A stretch of DNA of 64,000 bases from Paenibacillus puerhi (GCF_009846885.1 NZ_WUWM01000012.1:1-64000), one strand, 5' to 3'. Numbered from the stretch's first letter, positions 44,800-55,197 are shown. Notes: generated by a model from the sequence alone, not told the origin. Translations and numbers: made by a program.

Positions 44800-45762
44800 A
44801 TGCATAAAAAGAGAGTGTTTATGTTTCTGATGCTGTCTATGCTGCTTGTTCTCATGACGGCGTGTGGTCAGGAGAAGAGCTCTGAACCTAGCGGCGCTAG
44901 CAATTCTGGAGGCTCAAAAATCAAGGTCGGCTTCGCTGTTCCGGACAACACGAACCCGTTCTTTATTCAAATGGCCGACATGATCAAAGAGGGGCTTGCC
45001 AAGGAAAATATTACTCTACAAGTCTCATCCGGCGATATGGACATGAATAAGCAAATCAATACGATTGAAAACTTCGTGGCGTCGAAAGTTAATGTTTTGA
45101 TCGTAGCACCTGTTGATGATCGAGGCATAGAGCCTTCTCTAAAAGCGGCGCGTGATGCGGGAGTAAAAGTTATTTCGTTCGGCGGAGATTTGACTAATAC
45201 GGACGTGAACATCCTAGCCGACCAAGCCGGGATTGGTATGGCCCTCGGTAAAGATGCGGCGAAATGGATAAATGAGCGGCTCGGGGGTACTGCTGAAGTT
45301 GGATTAATTGTGACGACCCAGACGAATAACGTAGCCGTACGTGCCAAAACATTGCAAGAGTCTTTAAAGGCCGACGCACCGAATGCCAAATTAGTGGCAA
45401 AACAGGAAGCGACTACGGTTGCTGAAGCGCAGCAGGTCGCCGAGAACATGATTCAGGCTTACCCGAATATTAAAGTGATCGCTACAAATAGTGATGCTGT
45501 TGCCTTAGGAGCGTTTGAAGCCGTGAATGCTGCTGGCAAAGCAAGTGACGATTTCTACATTAATGGCAGTGACGCCACTCCTGAAGCGATTCAAAAAATA
45601 AAGGCTAACGGGATTTTACGGGCTACTCTCGATATGGGAATTATGAGAATCCCTGATATGACCGTTGAAGCGGCTATCAAGCTGGCTAAAGGTGAGCAGG
45701 TGGAAAGAATTCAGTACGCCTCATTGACCTTGGTTGACTCTACGAATGTGAAAAATTATTAA
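44800..45762 (+). CDS. Ribose-type sugar-binding lipoprotein
   Basis: 320 residues of the RbsB-like periplasmic-binding family 4; lipobox MTACG with Cys about 22. FAVPDNTNPFF, NTIENFVASKVNVLIVAP and the NGSDATPEAI loop are typical. It delivers a sugar (possibly a pentose or another small sugar) to the ABC proteins encoded next. GGGAGG lies 9 bases before the ATG. Confidence 0.88.
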   Translation: MHKKRVFMFLMLSMLLVLMTACGQEKSSEPSGASNSGGSKIKVGFAVPDNTNPFFIQMADMIKEGLAKENITLQVSSGDMDMNKQINTIENFVASKVNVLIVAPVDDRGIEPSLKAARDAGVKVISFGGDLTNTDVNILADQAGIGMALGKDAAKWINERLGGTAEVGLIVTTQTNNVAVRAKTLQESLKADAPNAKLVAKQEATTVAEAQQVAENMIQAYPNIKVIATNSDAVALGAFEAVNAAGKASDDFYINGSDATPEAIQKIKANGILRATLDMGIMRIPDMTVEAAIKLAKGEQVERIQYASLTLVDSTNVKNY

Positions 45763-45781
45763 GCTCATATTTAACCAGCTA

Positions 45782-45805
45782 GGGCAGGGGGTCATGCCCC
45801 TGCCT
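45782..45805 (+). terminator. Hairpin between the binding-protein and ATPase genes
   Basis: GGCAGGGG/CCCCTGCC with a 5-base loop lies just after the binding-protein stop. Such hairpins often protect or partly terminate the message so that the binding protein is made in excess. Confidence 0.55.
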
Positions 45806-45890
45806 TCCTACTAACCTAGAGAAGCTATTCATGGGTGAACAGCTGCGATAACGGAAGCCGGAGAAACAATACTTGAAAGTAGGAGTGAGG

Positions 45891-47384
45891 GTGTTGGTGC
45901 CACAAGAAGCCAGTCTACTGACATTGAATAACATTACGAAGCGATTCCCCGGCGTTCTTGCCTTAGACGGATTATCCATTGAATTTCGTAAAGGCGAGGT
46001 GCATGCTCTTCTCGGAGAAAACGGAGCTGGAAAATCTACATTAATTAAAATACTTTCAGGCGCTTATACTCCGGATGAAGGCTATATCCAATTTGGAGGC
46101 TCGGAATACAACCAGATGAATCCGCGTTTGGCTAAAGAGCTAGGGATTCAAGTTATTTACCAAGAGTTCAATCTTGTTCCTACGCTTTCGGCTGCGGAGA
46201 ATATCTTCCTAGATGAATTGATAGGTAATGGCATTACCGTGAATAAAAAAGCGATGTATCAAAAAACGGAACAATTATTTCAACAAATGAACGTCAATCT
46301 CAATCCGAAAACGCTGGTCGGCGACTTATCCTCCGCTCAACAACAGATTGTTGAAATCGCAAAGTCTGTTTCCAAAAAGGCAAAGGTTTTAATCATGGAC
46401 GAACCTTCTGCTCCTCTTTCGATTAGCGAAGTGAAGTCAATGTTTGATATCGTGCGTAAGCTGAAGGACGATGGTGTTACGATCATTTATATATCTCATC
46501 GTATGGATGAGCTTTTTGAAATATCAGACCGTATTACGATCATGAGAGACGGAACCTATATCGCGACGAAAGACACCAAAGATACAAATCGGCAGGAATT
46601 GGTCAATTTAATGGTTGGAAGGGCTCTGAAAGAGAGCTATCCCGAAAGAAATACCGCTCCCAAGGAAACGATTTTGGAAGTCGAATCACTTAGCGGTAAT
46701 GGCTTCCAGAATATATCGTTCTCTTTACAAAAAGGAGAGATATTAGGCTTTTCCGGACTTGTCGGCGCTGGGCGTACAGAGCTCATGCGAGCCATATTTG
46801 GGGCAGAGCGCCCGGAATCGGGCAAGATTAAGCTGGAAGGCCGAGAAGTCAAGATTAGAAGGCCGCTCGATGCAATTAACTACGGGATCGGATTAATTCC
46901 CGAGGATAGAAAAAGGCAAGGCGTTATTTTAAGGAGTACGGTTAAGGATAACATTGCCCTGCCAAACTTGAAGGGATTGTCGAAGTGGCAGCTGGTTGAC
47001 TCGAAAAAGGAAATCCAGCTTGCCGAGGATTATAAGAGCAGTCTTCTCATAAAAACACCAACCATCTCTCAACTTGTCAATAATTTATCCGGCGGAAACC
47101 AACAGAAAATCGTCCTAGCCAAATGGCTGGCGAAAAACTGTAAGATATTAATTTTCGATGAGCCGACACGGGGAATCGATGTAGGAGCCAAGCAAGAAAT
47201 CTATAAGCTCATGAGCAGCCTTGCAGAGCAAGGTGTTGCCGTTATTATGATTTCCTCCGATATGGAAGAATTGCTAGGCATGTCTGACCGGGTGATTGTT
47301 CTGTGTGAAGGCAGAAAGACAGGGGAAGTGAACAGGGATAACTTTTCCCAACAAGCTATTATGGAACTTGCATCAGCAAACTGA
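45891..47384 (+). CDS. Sugar ABC transporter ATPase, RbsA type
   Basis: A double-cassette ATPase of about 497 residues. First cassette: Walker A GENGAGKST, Walker B VLIMDEPSAPLS. Second cassette: degenerate Walker A region FSGLVGAGRTE as in RbsA, signature LSGGNQQK, Walker B LIFDEPTRGID. I chose GTG 45891 just after AGGAG; TTG 45894 and GTG 45897 are alternatives. Works with the permease encoded 20 bases on. Confidence 0.93.
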   Translation: MLVPQEASLLTLNNITKRFPGVLALDGLSIEFRKGEVHALLGENGAGKSTLIKILSGAYTPDEGYIQFGGSEYNQMNPRLAKELGIQVIYQEFNLVPTLSAAENIFLDELIGNGITVNKKAMYQKTEQLFQQMNVNLNPKTLVGDLSSAQQQIVEIAKSVSKKAKVLIMDEPSAPLSISEVKSMFDIVRKLKDDGVTIIYISHRMDELFEISDRITIMRDGTYIATKDTKDTNRQELVNLMVGRALKESYPERNTAPKETILEVESLSGNGFQNISFSLQKGEILGFSGLVGAGRTELMRAIFGAERPESGKIKLEGREVKIRRPLDAINYGIGLIPEDRKRQGVILRSTVKDNIALPNLKGLSKWQLVDSKKEIQLAEDYKSSLLIKTPTISQLVNNLSGGNQQKIVLAKWLAKNCKILIFDEPTRGIDVGAKQEIYKLMSSLAEQGVAVIMISSDMEELLGMSDRVIVLCEGRKTGEVNRDNFSQQAIMELASAN

Positions 47385-47404
47385 TCGTAGAGGAGCTTTT
47401 TAGT

Positions 47405-48376
47405 ATGCTTATCTTTCTAAAAAAATATGGGATTTATTTTGTTCTCGCTTTACTCGTTGTATTTTTCTCGCTTACCACGGAGGCCTTTCTAACAACGTCC
47501 AATCTGATGAATGTATTGCGGCAGGTGTCTATGATTGGCATAGTGGCGGTTGGAATCTCTTTCGTATTAATTGCGGGGGGGATTGATCTGTCCGTAGGCT
47601 CTCAAATATCGGTCGTGAATATATTGGGCGCTTGGATGATGGTGAAGGCGGGGCTCCATCCTGTTCTAACCATTGTTCTTATACTGATCACGTCCACTTT
47701 GGTTGGGCTGCTCAACGGTATTTTAACGGTACGAATGAAGATCCATCCACTTATGATCACGCTAGCTACGATGACCATTCTTGCTGGGGCTAGCAAAATG
47801 GTGAGCGGAGGCTTATCGATTTTTGGGTTTCCTAAATCTTTTTCGGTTATCGGGCAAGGGTATCTCGGAATTATTCCGGTTCCGGTTATTATTCTTATCG
47901 TTGTGACGCTGTTAGGAAGCTGGATCCTTAATAAAACCTACTTTGGTCGTTATGTCTACGCTCTTGGCGGAAACGAAGAAGCAGCCCGATTGTCAGGGAT
48001 TAATACTAACAAAATAAAGTTAGCTATATTCTCTATTTGCGGATTTTTTACAGGTGTCGCAGGGGTTGTTATGCTGTCAAGAATGAATTCGGGTCAGCCG
48101 AATATTGGCGCAGGCTTTGAGTTTGATGTACTGACGGCAGCCGTCTTGGGCGGAGTTAGTATTATGGGCGGCGTAGGAAGAATCTCGGGGGTACTGACAG
48201 GAGTATTGATAATCGGAGTTCTCAGCAATGGACTTATCCTGCTCAATGTTGGCGATTACTACCAGAGTATTATCAAAGGGATTGTGCTCCTAGTTGCAAT
48301 CGGTTTGGATGGTCTTGAACGGACAAGCAAGAAGAAAAAAGCAAGCAAAACGATTGAAGCTGCCGGAACAGCATAA
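47405..48376 (+). CDS. Sugar ABC transporter permease, RbsC type
   Basis: 323 residues with eight to ten membrane helices (BPD_transp_2 family); IDLSVGSQ and YALGGNEEAARLSGI are the family signature loops. The C-terminus is Lys-rich and cytoplasmic. GAGGAG precedes the ATG. Forms the channel with the RbsA-type ATPase. Confidence 0.92.
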   Translation: MLIFLKKYGIYFVLALLVVFFSLTTEAFLTTSNLMNVLRQVSMIGIVAVGISFVLIAGGIDLSVGSQISVVNILGAWMMVKAGLHPVLTIVLILITSTLVGLLNGILTVRMKIHPLMITLATMTILAGASKMVSGGLSIFGFPKSFSVIGQGYLGIIPVPVIILIVVTLLGSWILNKTYFGRYVYALGGNEEAARLSGINTNKIKLAIFSICGFFTGVAGVVMLSRMNSGQPNIGAGFEFDVLTAAVLGGVSIMGGVGRISGVLTGVLIIGVLSNGLILLNVGDYYQSIIKGIVLLVAIGLDGLERTSKKKKASKTIEAAGTA

Positions 48377-48394
48377 TGCAGAGGGGGATAACCA

Positions 48395-49870
48395 ATGAAG
48401 AAACTTCCTCGTAGCGTTCCCGAACAACAGGGAATGAGCTCCGACTCGATAGTGGCTTTTCTTGATGCAGTGGATGAGGAAGAATTCGAGCTTCATAGTA
48501 TCATGATCGTGCGCAATGGTCATGTAGTGACTGAAGGCTGGTGGAAACCATATGAGGCAGAGAGCCCTCATCTCCTGAATTCCTTAAGTAAGAGTTTTAC
48601 TTCTACTGCCGTTGGCATAGCCGAATATGAAGGGTTACTATCTTTGGACGACCAGGTGATCTCCTTTTTCCCCGAACTTGTCACCGAGGAAATCGAGTCC
48701 AATATGAAGGACATGAAGATCAGGCATTTACTTTCCATGTCTACGGGTCACGATCAAGATACAACGTTTGTCATGTGGGAGGATCACAGCAACTGGGCGA
48801 AAGTGTTTCTTGAAATGCCGATTAAACATGAACCAGGCACCCATTTCCTGTATAATACCGGGGCCACCTATATGCTTTCCGCTATCTTGGAGAGGGTAAG
48901 CGGACAAAAGCTGCTTGATTTTTTGCGCCCTAGACTGTTCGATCCGCTTGGCATTCAAGACGTTCCTACAATTTCTTGTCCGCAAGGGGTTCATGTCGGC
49001 GGTTTTGGAATGAGCATGAGGACAGAGGACATCGCCAAGTTTGGACAGTTATACCTTCAGAATGGGGTTTGGGAGGGGGTACGGATTCTTCCCGAGGGCT
49101 GGGTTCAAGCTGCAACTAGCAAGCAGGTTTCTAATGGTGATGATGAACATAGTGATTGGTCACAGGGCTACGGCTATCAATTCTGGCGTTGCCGACATGA
49201 CAGCTATCGCGGCGACGGTGCTTTTGGTCAGTTCTGCATCGTAATGCCCAAACAAAATGCCGTTATCGCGATTACAGCGGGTCTAATGGAAATGCAGGAT
49301 GTACTAGCGTTGGTGTGGAAGCACCTTCTTCCGGGCATGACAGATCGTCAGCTTCTACCCGAGTCAGCACGGTATACGGATTTGTCTACCCGGTTAAATG
49401 CTCTCTCTTATGTGTCAGATCAGGGGGTTCATAGAACTCCATTCCAATGGAGAAGTCATTCAGCTGCATATAGCATCGCGCCTAATGCTAACCAGTTCAC
49501 TCAAGCTGTCTTCTCGGAAGATGAACAGGAAATCTCCCTATCTTTAATCGGCGATAAAGGAAGCTTCGAATTGCGTGCAGGCTTAGGATGCTTTTCATAT
49601 GGGGAAGGCGAACTGAACGGTTTTTCCTTTAACTATGCGGCATGCGGAACATGGAGAAAAAGAAACGTACTAGACATTACCTTGTTCATGACTCAATATC
49701 CGCTTTCGGATCGGATCACCTGTCACTTTGTTAGTGATAGTGTTCAGATTACGTCTACCCGCAATGTTTGGAAATCCCCGATTTTGTCTGACATGGGTAT
49801 CATCCCGACGCTGAGTGGATCTAAGTTCAGTGACCGGGATACTTGGATCGGTAATACGAAACAAGAATAG
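48395..49870 (+). CDS. Serine hydrolase, beta-lactamase/esterase family
   Basis: 491 residues of the class C beta-lactamase-related fold. Catalytic Ser63-x-x-Lys66 (SLSK) and the YNT motif are present; an HxG-like third motif is not certain. No signal peptide, so it is cytoplasmic. It sits 19 bases after the sugar permease gene, which suggests hydrolysis of an esterified or amide-linked product taken up by the transporter; that link is inference. AGAGGGGGA precedes the ATG. Confidence 0.85.
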   Translation: MKKLPRSVPEQQGMSSDSIVAFLDAVDEEEFELHSIMIVRNGHVVTEGWWKPYEAESPHLLNSLSKSFTSTAVGIAEYEGLLSLDDQVISFFPELVTEEIESNMKDMKIRHLLSMSTGHDQDTTFVMWEDHSNWAKVFLEMPIKHEPGTHFLYNTGATYMLSAILERVSGQKLLDFLRPRLFDPLGIQDVPTISCPQGVHVGGFGMSMRTEDIAKFGQLYLQNGVWEGVRILPEGWVQAATSKQVSNGDDEHSDWSQGYGYQFWRCRHDSYRGDGAFGQFCIVMPKQNAVIAITAGLMEMQDVLALVWKHLLPGMTDRQLLPESARYTDLSTRLNALSYVSDQGVHRTPFQWRSHSAAYSIAPNANQFTQAVFSEDEQEISLSLIGDKGSFELRAGLGCFSYGEGELNGFSFNYAACGTWRKRNVLDITLFMTQYPLSDRITCHFVSDSVQITSTRNVWKSPILSDMGIIPTLSGSKFSDRDTWIGNTKQE

Positions 49871-49905
49871 TAAGATGTCGAACATGAAGGGGTGGAGGAG
49901 AGAAC

Positions 49906-51876
49906 ATGATGGAAAAGGGAAATTTCCGCTTACTACCTAGATTCAAAGGGATCAGATTGTATCTGAGAACCAAATTGATATTGGCGTTTCTGCTCATCCT
50001 GATTACTCCTTCACTCGTAACCGGTATATTATCTTATTTTAGCGCAAAGGATGAAATGGAAGAACAAATTTCATTTACGGTGGAGAGTAATGGCGAATTA
50101 TTAGATTCGTTTATTACGGATGTTCTGTTAACGAAGATGCAAGATCTGGAATCGCTTCTTCGCATGTCAGACACTCTCCCTCAAGGAATGGATGACCCCG
50201 GTTTCAGCGCTAAGGTCGATCAATACGTCAGTATGAGCATGGATGTCATGCAGGTACATCTATTGACGAAAAACAATGTTAATGAAAAGAATCCGTTGTA
50301 TGCTCAGAGTTGGTACCAGAACGCCCTTAAGGATACCAATCGAATTGCAATATCCAAACCGTCTTCTCTCTCAAAGGGTGTAACTTCTATTACGGTGGCC
50401 AAGGCTGCATCAGACCACTCCTCCGTTCTAGGCATTGAGTTTAAGATCGCTTCTATTAATGAAATGACACGGAGAATTAAAATAGGCCAAAAGGGATATG
50501 TTTTCCTCATGGACAACGGAAAAGTGATCATTAACCATCCGGTACTCGAAGCTGGAAGCATCCCTGATGATCCATTATTCGACATAATTGATAACGGCAA
50601 CGCGGATAAGTTTGAATACATGACTGAGAAAGGGAAAGTTCGTATTCATGCTAAAACACAAACCGTAACCGGATGGAAGTATGTCGCAGTTGCGTATCTG
50701 GATGAAATTGAAGCTAGTTCAAAGCCGATTTTCACCAAAACATTCATCACGGTGCTGGTCTCTTTTATGTTTGGATCTATTTTTGCCGTGTTGTTCACTA
50801 GATCAATCACTAGACCGATCTTAGATATACAAACAAATGCTAATCTAGTTAGTCAAGGAGATCTTACCCAAGATATTAACATAAGCAATCAAGATGAAAT
50901 TGGGGACGTAGCCTTGTCTTTCCAACAGATGAAAGAGAATTTACGGTTAGTAATCAGACAAGCAAATGAAAATACCTTGCAGGTTGCCGATGCTTCAAAT
51001 CATATGACGATCTCTACGTCCGAATGCAGGATGGCATCCGAACAGATTGCTTCGGCTATCCAGCAAATATCCTCTGGGGCTGTTCTACAAGCCTCCGTCA
51101 TTCAGCAAGCTGCTGAAGCTGTCGATCAAATTAATATGGGGATGAAGGGAATTCGAGATAGCTTCTCCCATGTGAACGAGCTTGCTGTAACAGCGACACA
51201 ATTAGCTGCAGAAGGCCAGCATGCTGTGTATGAAACTATGCATCAAATGGAGGATATCCATCAGAACATTACCGATTCGAATGAAATTGTCCAATCGGTA
51301 CATGAACGTTCGCAACAGATTGATAAGCTTGTTCAAGTTATCGGAGGAATTACTAAACAAACGACATTGCTCGCATTGAATGCTTCCATTGAAGCGGCGA
51401 GAGCGGGGGAGCATGGCCTTGGGTTTGCCATAGTAGCAGACGAGGTTAAGAAGCTTGCTGATCAAACAAAAATTTCCGCCGATGAAATCTTTGAGAAGAT
51501 TCATGCGGTTCGTAATGATTCTGCACTTTCGGTGAAAGCCATGAGCGGGTCAACGAAGAGTGTGGAGTCAGGATTACAGGTCTCCAAGCAAACGATTGAC
51601 AAGTTTCATGCGATCCAAGATGGGGTCAGCCAAATAGCTCTTCAATTCGATAAAGTTTCTAATACGGTGTACACCATAGACGATAATGTTCAACAAGTTA
51701 AAGAAACGATGAATAAGCTGCTTAGAATTGCTCAAGAGAATACGGACTCCTCTGAGGATGCTGTAGCAGCAACTGAGGAGCAAGCGTCTCAATTAGAAGA
51801 AGTGAATTCGTTATCCATGCAATTGAAGAAACTGACGAATGAACTCGAGGCGGTCGTGGGAAGGTTTAAGGTGTAG
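49906..51876 (+). CDS. Methyl-accepting chemotaxis protein with extracellular Cache sensor
   Basis: 656 residues: membrane helix about 21-43, dCache sensor about 45-275, second helix about 280-300, HAMP about 300-355, and a signalling domain with the tip [29 protein letters not shown] lies before the ATG. Last gene of the ribose-type operon, so chemotaxis toward the same sugar is likely. Confidence 0.92.
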   Translation: MMEKGNFRLLPRFKGIRLYLRTKLILAFLLILITPSLVTGILSYFSAKDEMEEQISFTVESNGELLDSFITDVLLTKMQDLESLLRMSDTLPQGMDDPGFSAKVDQYVSMSMDVMQVHLLTKNNVNEKNPLYAQSWYQNALKDTNRIAISKPSSLSKGVTSITVAKAASDHSSVLGIEFKIASINEMTRRIKIGQKGYVFLMDNGKVIINHPVLEAGSIPDDPLFDIIDNGNADKFEYMTEKGKVRIHAKTQTVTGWKYVAVAYLDEIEASSKPIFTKTFITVLVSFMFGSIFAVLFTRSITRPILDIQTNANLVSQGDLTQDINISNQDEIGDVALSFQQMKENLRLVIRQANENTLQVADASNHMTISTSECRMASEQIASAIQQISSGAVLQASVIQQAAEAVDQINMGMKGIRDSFSHVNELAVTATQLAAEGQHAVYETMHQMEDIHQNITDSNEIVQSVHERSQQIDKLVQVIGGITKQTTLLALNASIEAARAGEHGLGFAIVADEVKKLADQTKISADEIFEKIHAVRNDSALSVKAMSGSTKSVESGLQVSKQTIDKFHAIQDGVSQIALQFDKVSNTVYTIDDNVQQVKETMNKLLRIAQENTDSSEDAVAATEEQASQLEEVNSLSMQLKKLTNELEAVVGRFKV

Positions 51877-51912
51877 GGACGAGATTACAAAACATAAAGA
51901 AAATGAGCCGAT

Positions 51913-51947
51913 GAGCGTTCCCCTGTAAATCAGGGGCGCTTTTTTTG
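51913..51947 (+). terminator. Terminator of the sugar/chemoreceptor operon
   Basis: Stem AGCGttCCCCTG/CAGGGGcGCT followed by T7. Confidence 0.85.
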
Positions 51948-52081
51948 TGATTGTTAGCTTAACATCAGCCGGGTTAGCTTGGCAGCAAGAGTAGTTCCAG
52001 CATTATAGATCGGTTCAAATTCATTATATATATTTACATGTATATACATTTATATATATTAAATGCTTGAACACAACAGCC

Positions 52082-52330
52082 ATGCAATTAACGTTGCTCA
52101 CACTCGCCGAGCCGAATCGATTTAATATTGTTGAACTACTAAAAAAGGGGCCGCGATTGGTGGGGGAAATCGTCAAAGCACTGGGTATCAGCCAGCCGAT
52201 GTGTCTCGTCATTTGCACATTTTGAGCGAAGCCGGACTCGTGCGATCCCGCAGCAAGGCACAACAGCGTATATATAGCCTCTAAGCCGGACCTTTTCAGG
52301 AACTGGATGAATGGTTTGATTCTTTCAGCA
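52082..52330 (+). pseudogene. ArsR-family regulator, frameshifted
   Basis: The frame from ATG 52082 reads MQLTLLTLAEPNRFNIVELL and VGEIVKALGISQP, then breaks near 52198; adding one G restores the recognition helix and LHILSEAGLVRSRS. A stop codon then interrupts before the family's FQELDEW end. So at least one deletion and one nonsense change have occurred. Confidence 0.75.
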
Positions 52331-52977
52331 TTTTGTGGTTATGATCGTCGTGGACGAGGACACAGTACGGATACAGCACCATACAGCGTTGGGAGAGAAG
52401 TGGAAGATATCGGGGCACTGATTGAGGTTGACGGCGGACAAGCCAGCTTGTTCGGAAGCTCGTCCGGCGCCGTGTTGGCACTTGAGACGGCAAATTTACT
52501 GGGGATCGAGTTACGAAGCTCTGTCTGTATGAACCGCCGTTCATTATCCATGACAGTCGCTAGCCTGTGCCTGCGGACTACGTACAACAATTGAATTCAC
52601 TGACCGAAGCCGGTAAAAGATCTGAAGCCGTCGAATATTTCGCATCCGAGGCTCTCGGCATTCCTGAAGAATTTATCGGCTATATGAAGGCTGATCCCTC
52701 CTGGAATAGGATGAAGACGTTGGCGCACACGCTTGCGTATGATGGCCTCATTATGGGCAGTACGCAGTCAGGGAGGCCGTTGCCAACCAACAGATGGGCA
52801 GTGAACGCCCCTACGTTGATCGTGACAGGGGAAAACAGCGAGCCGCTTTTCCATGACGCAGCACGCACACTTGTTGATCTTCTTCCTCATACAGCGATTC
52901 ATACGCTGGAAGGTCAAGATCATTCTGCAGTTATAATGGCACCGGAAGCGCTAGCGAAGGCGGTCGTCGATTTCTAA
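52320..52977 (+). pseudogene. Alpha/beta hydrolase, 5'-truncated and frameshifted
   Basis: Frame 1 encodes YDRRGRGHST and the nucleophile elbow LFGSSSGAVLAL; after a shift near 52505-52570, frame 2 gives the C-terminal lobe (NAPTLIVTGENSE, LEGQDHSA) to a stop at 52977. The N-terminus is lost at the junction with the ArsR remnant, so a deletion joined the two. Confidence 0.75.
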
Positions 52978-53058
52978 CGGTAGGGACATAGTGCACAAGG
53001 AGAATGTGAGTATGACGGATCTTCCAGATTCAGCCGCCTGCCGCGATTAACGAACGGC

Positions 53059-53763
53059 TTACTTATGCCCCTTTATGAAAGGAAGAAAACTTTGTACAGC
53101 AGCTAAAAATGCCGGCAAGTTGTCATCGTGCACAAAATGTCCCGCATCTTCGATCGTCACCAATTCGCAATTTGGAATAAGCTCGGAAACTTCATGCAGT
53201 TTGTTTTGAGGAATATGGCTGGCTCCGCCGCCAATAATAAGAGTCGGCGCGATGATGTCTGTCAATCGTGACCACCATACGGGATCGGGTTCATTAAGCT
53301 GCTGTAAAATCGAAGGCACAACCGGCCAATCGAACGGTAGAGGATCGGAGGGCTTGGAGGGTGCTTCGAGCTTTTTATCCGGAAAGGGCGGAGGAGTGTC
53401 TTCGACAATCAGTCTTTCTACTCGGGACGGATAAGTTTCCGCGAATAAATAAGATACAGTTCCCCCCATGGAATGACCGAGCAGAGTAAACCGCTCCAAA
53501 TTCATGGCATCGGCAAAATGAAGCACATCGTCGCACATTAGTTCAAACGTGTAGGTCCCTGTTCTCGCACTTCCTCCGTGGCCTCGTTGATCCAAAGCCA
53601 AGAAACGATAAGATTTCCCAAGTTCGGAAGCCACTGAGTCCCATGATTTCGCACCTGTTCCAATGGCATGAAGGGCAATAATCGGCGGTGCAGAAGACTC
53701 TCCGCTTTCACGATATTGGAAACTGAGCCCATTTAATGCAATTTGATGTACCTTTGTTTCCAT
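53059..53763 (-). CDS. Alpha/beta-fold hydrolase
   Basis: 234 residues; nucleophile Ser98 in GHSMGG, LDQRGHGGS oxyanion-side loop, and catalytic His in EDAGHFVHDD. It is 15 bases after the TetR gene, so it is probably the regulated enzyme. Substrate unknown; esterase or proline-iminopeptidase-like activities occur in this family. Confidence 0.9.
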   Translation of the reverse strand: METKVHQIALNGLSFQYRESGESSAPPIIALHAIGTGAKSWDSVASELGKSYRFLALDQRGHGGSARTGTYTFELMCDDVLHFADAMNLERFTLLGHSMGGTVSYLFAETYPSRVERLIVEDTPPPFPDKKLEAPSKPSDPLPFDWPVVPSILQQLNEPDPVWWSRLTDIIAPTLIIGGGASHIPQNKLHEVSELIPNCELVTIEDAGHFVHDDNLPAFLAAVQSFLPFIKGHK

Positions 53764-53778
53764 CTCCGTCTTCCTCCT

Positions 53779-54375
53779 TTACATGTAGGATTGATGACAA
53801 AATTCCTCAATAATCTGCTTTCTTAATGTATCGGTCGGGAACTGCTGAGGGTAGGTAGCTATCATCAACATGATGCCTTGAAGTGCGGATGAAAAGTATA
53901 ATGACCGCTGCCGCGGGTCCTTCACTCCCAGCTTTTCAAACAACTCGCATTGCAGTTCAAATAGCTTCGCGTTCTCTTCAACGAGGCGGTTGCTGTACTT
54001 GATGAGCTCTTCGTCTGCCTCTGGTTGCGTTTGGAGGTGCAAATAGAATCGGTGAACATCTGGTCTTTGCCGGATATTATCGATCGCCCCATTCACAATA
54101 TGTTCAAGCTGTTTGCCGGGGGAAGCCCCAGAAGCCGCGCCTTCCATGACGTCGGTTACTTCCTTGATTCGGGCGTCGACCAACTCCCCGAGTAACTCTT
54201 CCTTTCCGCGGTAATAATTGTAAAGCAGCCCTTTGGAAACACCCGCTCGTTCCGCTATATCGTTAATGGAAGTCGCATAATACCCTTGCTTAATAAATAG
54301 CTCGATGGCGGCGTCGCAAATTTTTTTCTTGGAAAGCTGACGAATACGGTCGTTCTCTTCAGGTGTTCGTGGCAT
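53779..54375 (-). CDS. TetR-family transcriptional regulator
   Basis: 198 residues. The N-terminal TetR HTH (about 15-60) has IDIAERAGVSKGLLYNYY-like sequence (INDIAERAGVSKGLLYNYY); the C-terminal half is the variable ligand-binding domain. ATG 54375 lies 13 bases after GGAGG; TTG 54387 is too close to it. Promoter and a candidate operator lie upstream at 54440-54468. Likely represses itself and the hydrolase gene. Confidence 0.9.
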   Translation of the reverse strand: MPRTPEENDRIRQLSKKKICDAAIELFIKQGYYATSINDIAERAGVSKGLLYNYYRGKEELLGELVDARIKEVTDVMEGAASGASPGKQLEHIVNGAIDNIRQRPDVHRFYLHLQTQPEADEELIKYSNRLVEENAKLFELQCELFEKLGVKDPRQRSLYFSSALQGIMLMIATYPQQFPTDTLRKQIIEEFCHQSYM

Positions 54376-54439
54376 TTTTACTATCAAGCCTCCAGCTTGT
54401 CATTATAATCAGCGGTTCCAAATTCATCTTCTTTTATTT

Positions 54440-54468
54440 ATTTTATTATTGGTTGAATGATTAGTCAA
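54440..54468 (-). promoter_or_regulatory. tetR promoter with overlapping palindrome
   Basis: Minus-strand -35 TTGACT (54468-54463), 17-base spacer and -10 TAAAAT (54445-54440). An imperfect palindrome with TTGA/TCAA arms (54453-54468) covers the -35, a usual place for a TetR operator. Confidence 0.6.
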
Positions 54469-54550
54469 TAATAAACTGTCGGTGGTACAGCCAGATTCCA
54501 GCTTGACTTTAGTAGGATAGAATATCGTGGCCACCGGCCTTAAATAATGG

Positions 54551-55135
54551 TCACTTAACGGTCACAACCTCATAACGCAGTCTCATGGACCCGCTCGTTT
54601 CATAAAGTTGTGTACCTATGAGCTTCAAATCGTTCCTTGCAGAAATGCTATCCAGGTATCTCTTACCGTTCCCGAGAACGACAGGGTGGATAATCATATT
54701 AATTTCATCCACGAGTCCTGCATTCAGTAGACTTTGCACAAGACCGGCACTTCCCGGAACGATAATCGTGCCTTCAATGTCGCTCTTAAGCGCAACTATG
54801 CTTTCGTGTAGGTCATCGGCTAGGAGTGAAATGGTGTCGCCGAAGTCCCCCCATTGCACTTCCGTTACCTCAGGATTGCGCGAGGCCACATACTTGGGGG
54901 GTTTGTTCATGGCCTCGGCAAACTCTCCCTCCTGGAATGGCCAATAGCTTGCGAGACCTTCGTAATTAACCCGCCCCATCAAGATGGCATCCGCTTTCTG
55001 GAACATAATCAAATTGTCGGTGGTGGAGTCAATAATTCCGGGCATTGCCCAGCTCACCATGTTATTCTCATCACCGTGCGGACCTGTGTAGATTCCATCC
55101 AAGGTACAACTAACCGATGCAATAATTTTACCCAT
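54551..55135 (-). CDS. RibD-C/dihydrofolate-reductase-like protein
   Basis: 194 residues of the bifunctional-deaminase-reductase C-terminal family: ASVSCTLDGI at the N-terminus, AILMGRVNYEG and the NADPH-binding VPGSAGLVQSLL region. It is a predicted NADPH-dependent reductase of unknown substrate, often seen alone in Bacilli. GAGGAGA precedes the ATG. Confidence 0.87.
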   Translation of the reverse strand: MGKIIASVSCTLDGIYTGPHGDENNMVSWAMPGIIDSTTDNLIMFQKADAILMGRVNYEGLASYWPFQEGEFAEAMNKPPKYVASRNPEVTEVQWGDFGDTISLLADDLHESIVALKSDIEGTIIVPGSAGLVQSLLNAGLVDEINMIIHPVVLGNGKRYLDSISARNDLKLIGTQLYETSGSMRLRYEVVTVK

Positions 55136-55197
55136 GTATTTTCTCCTCGATTCTTATTGGTATGTTGATGACTTACGTCGGGGGACCTCGGATTTAT

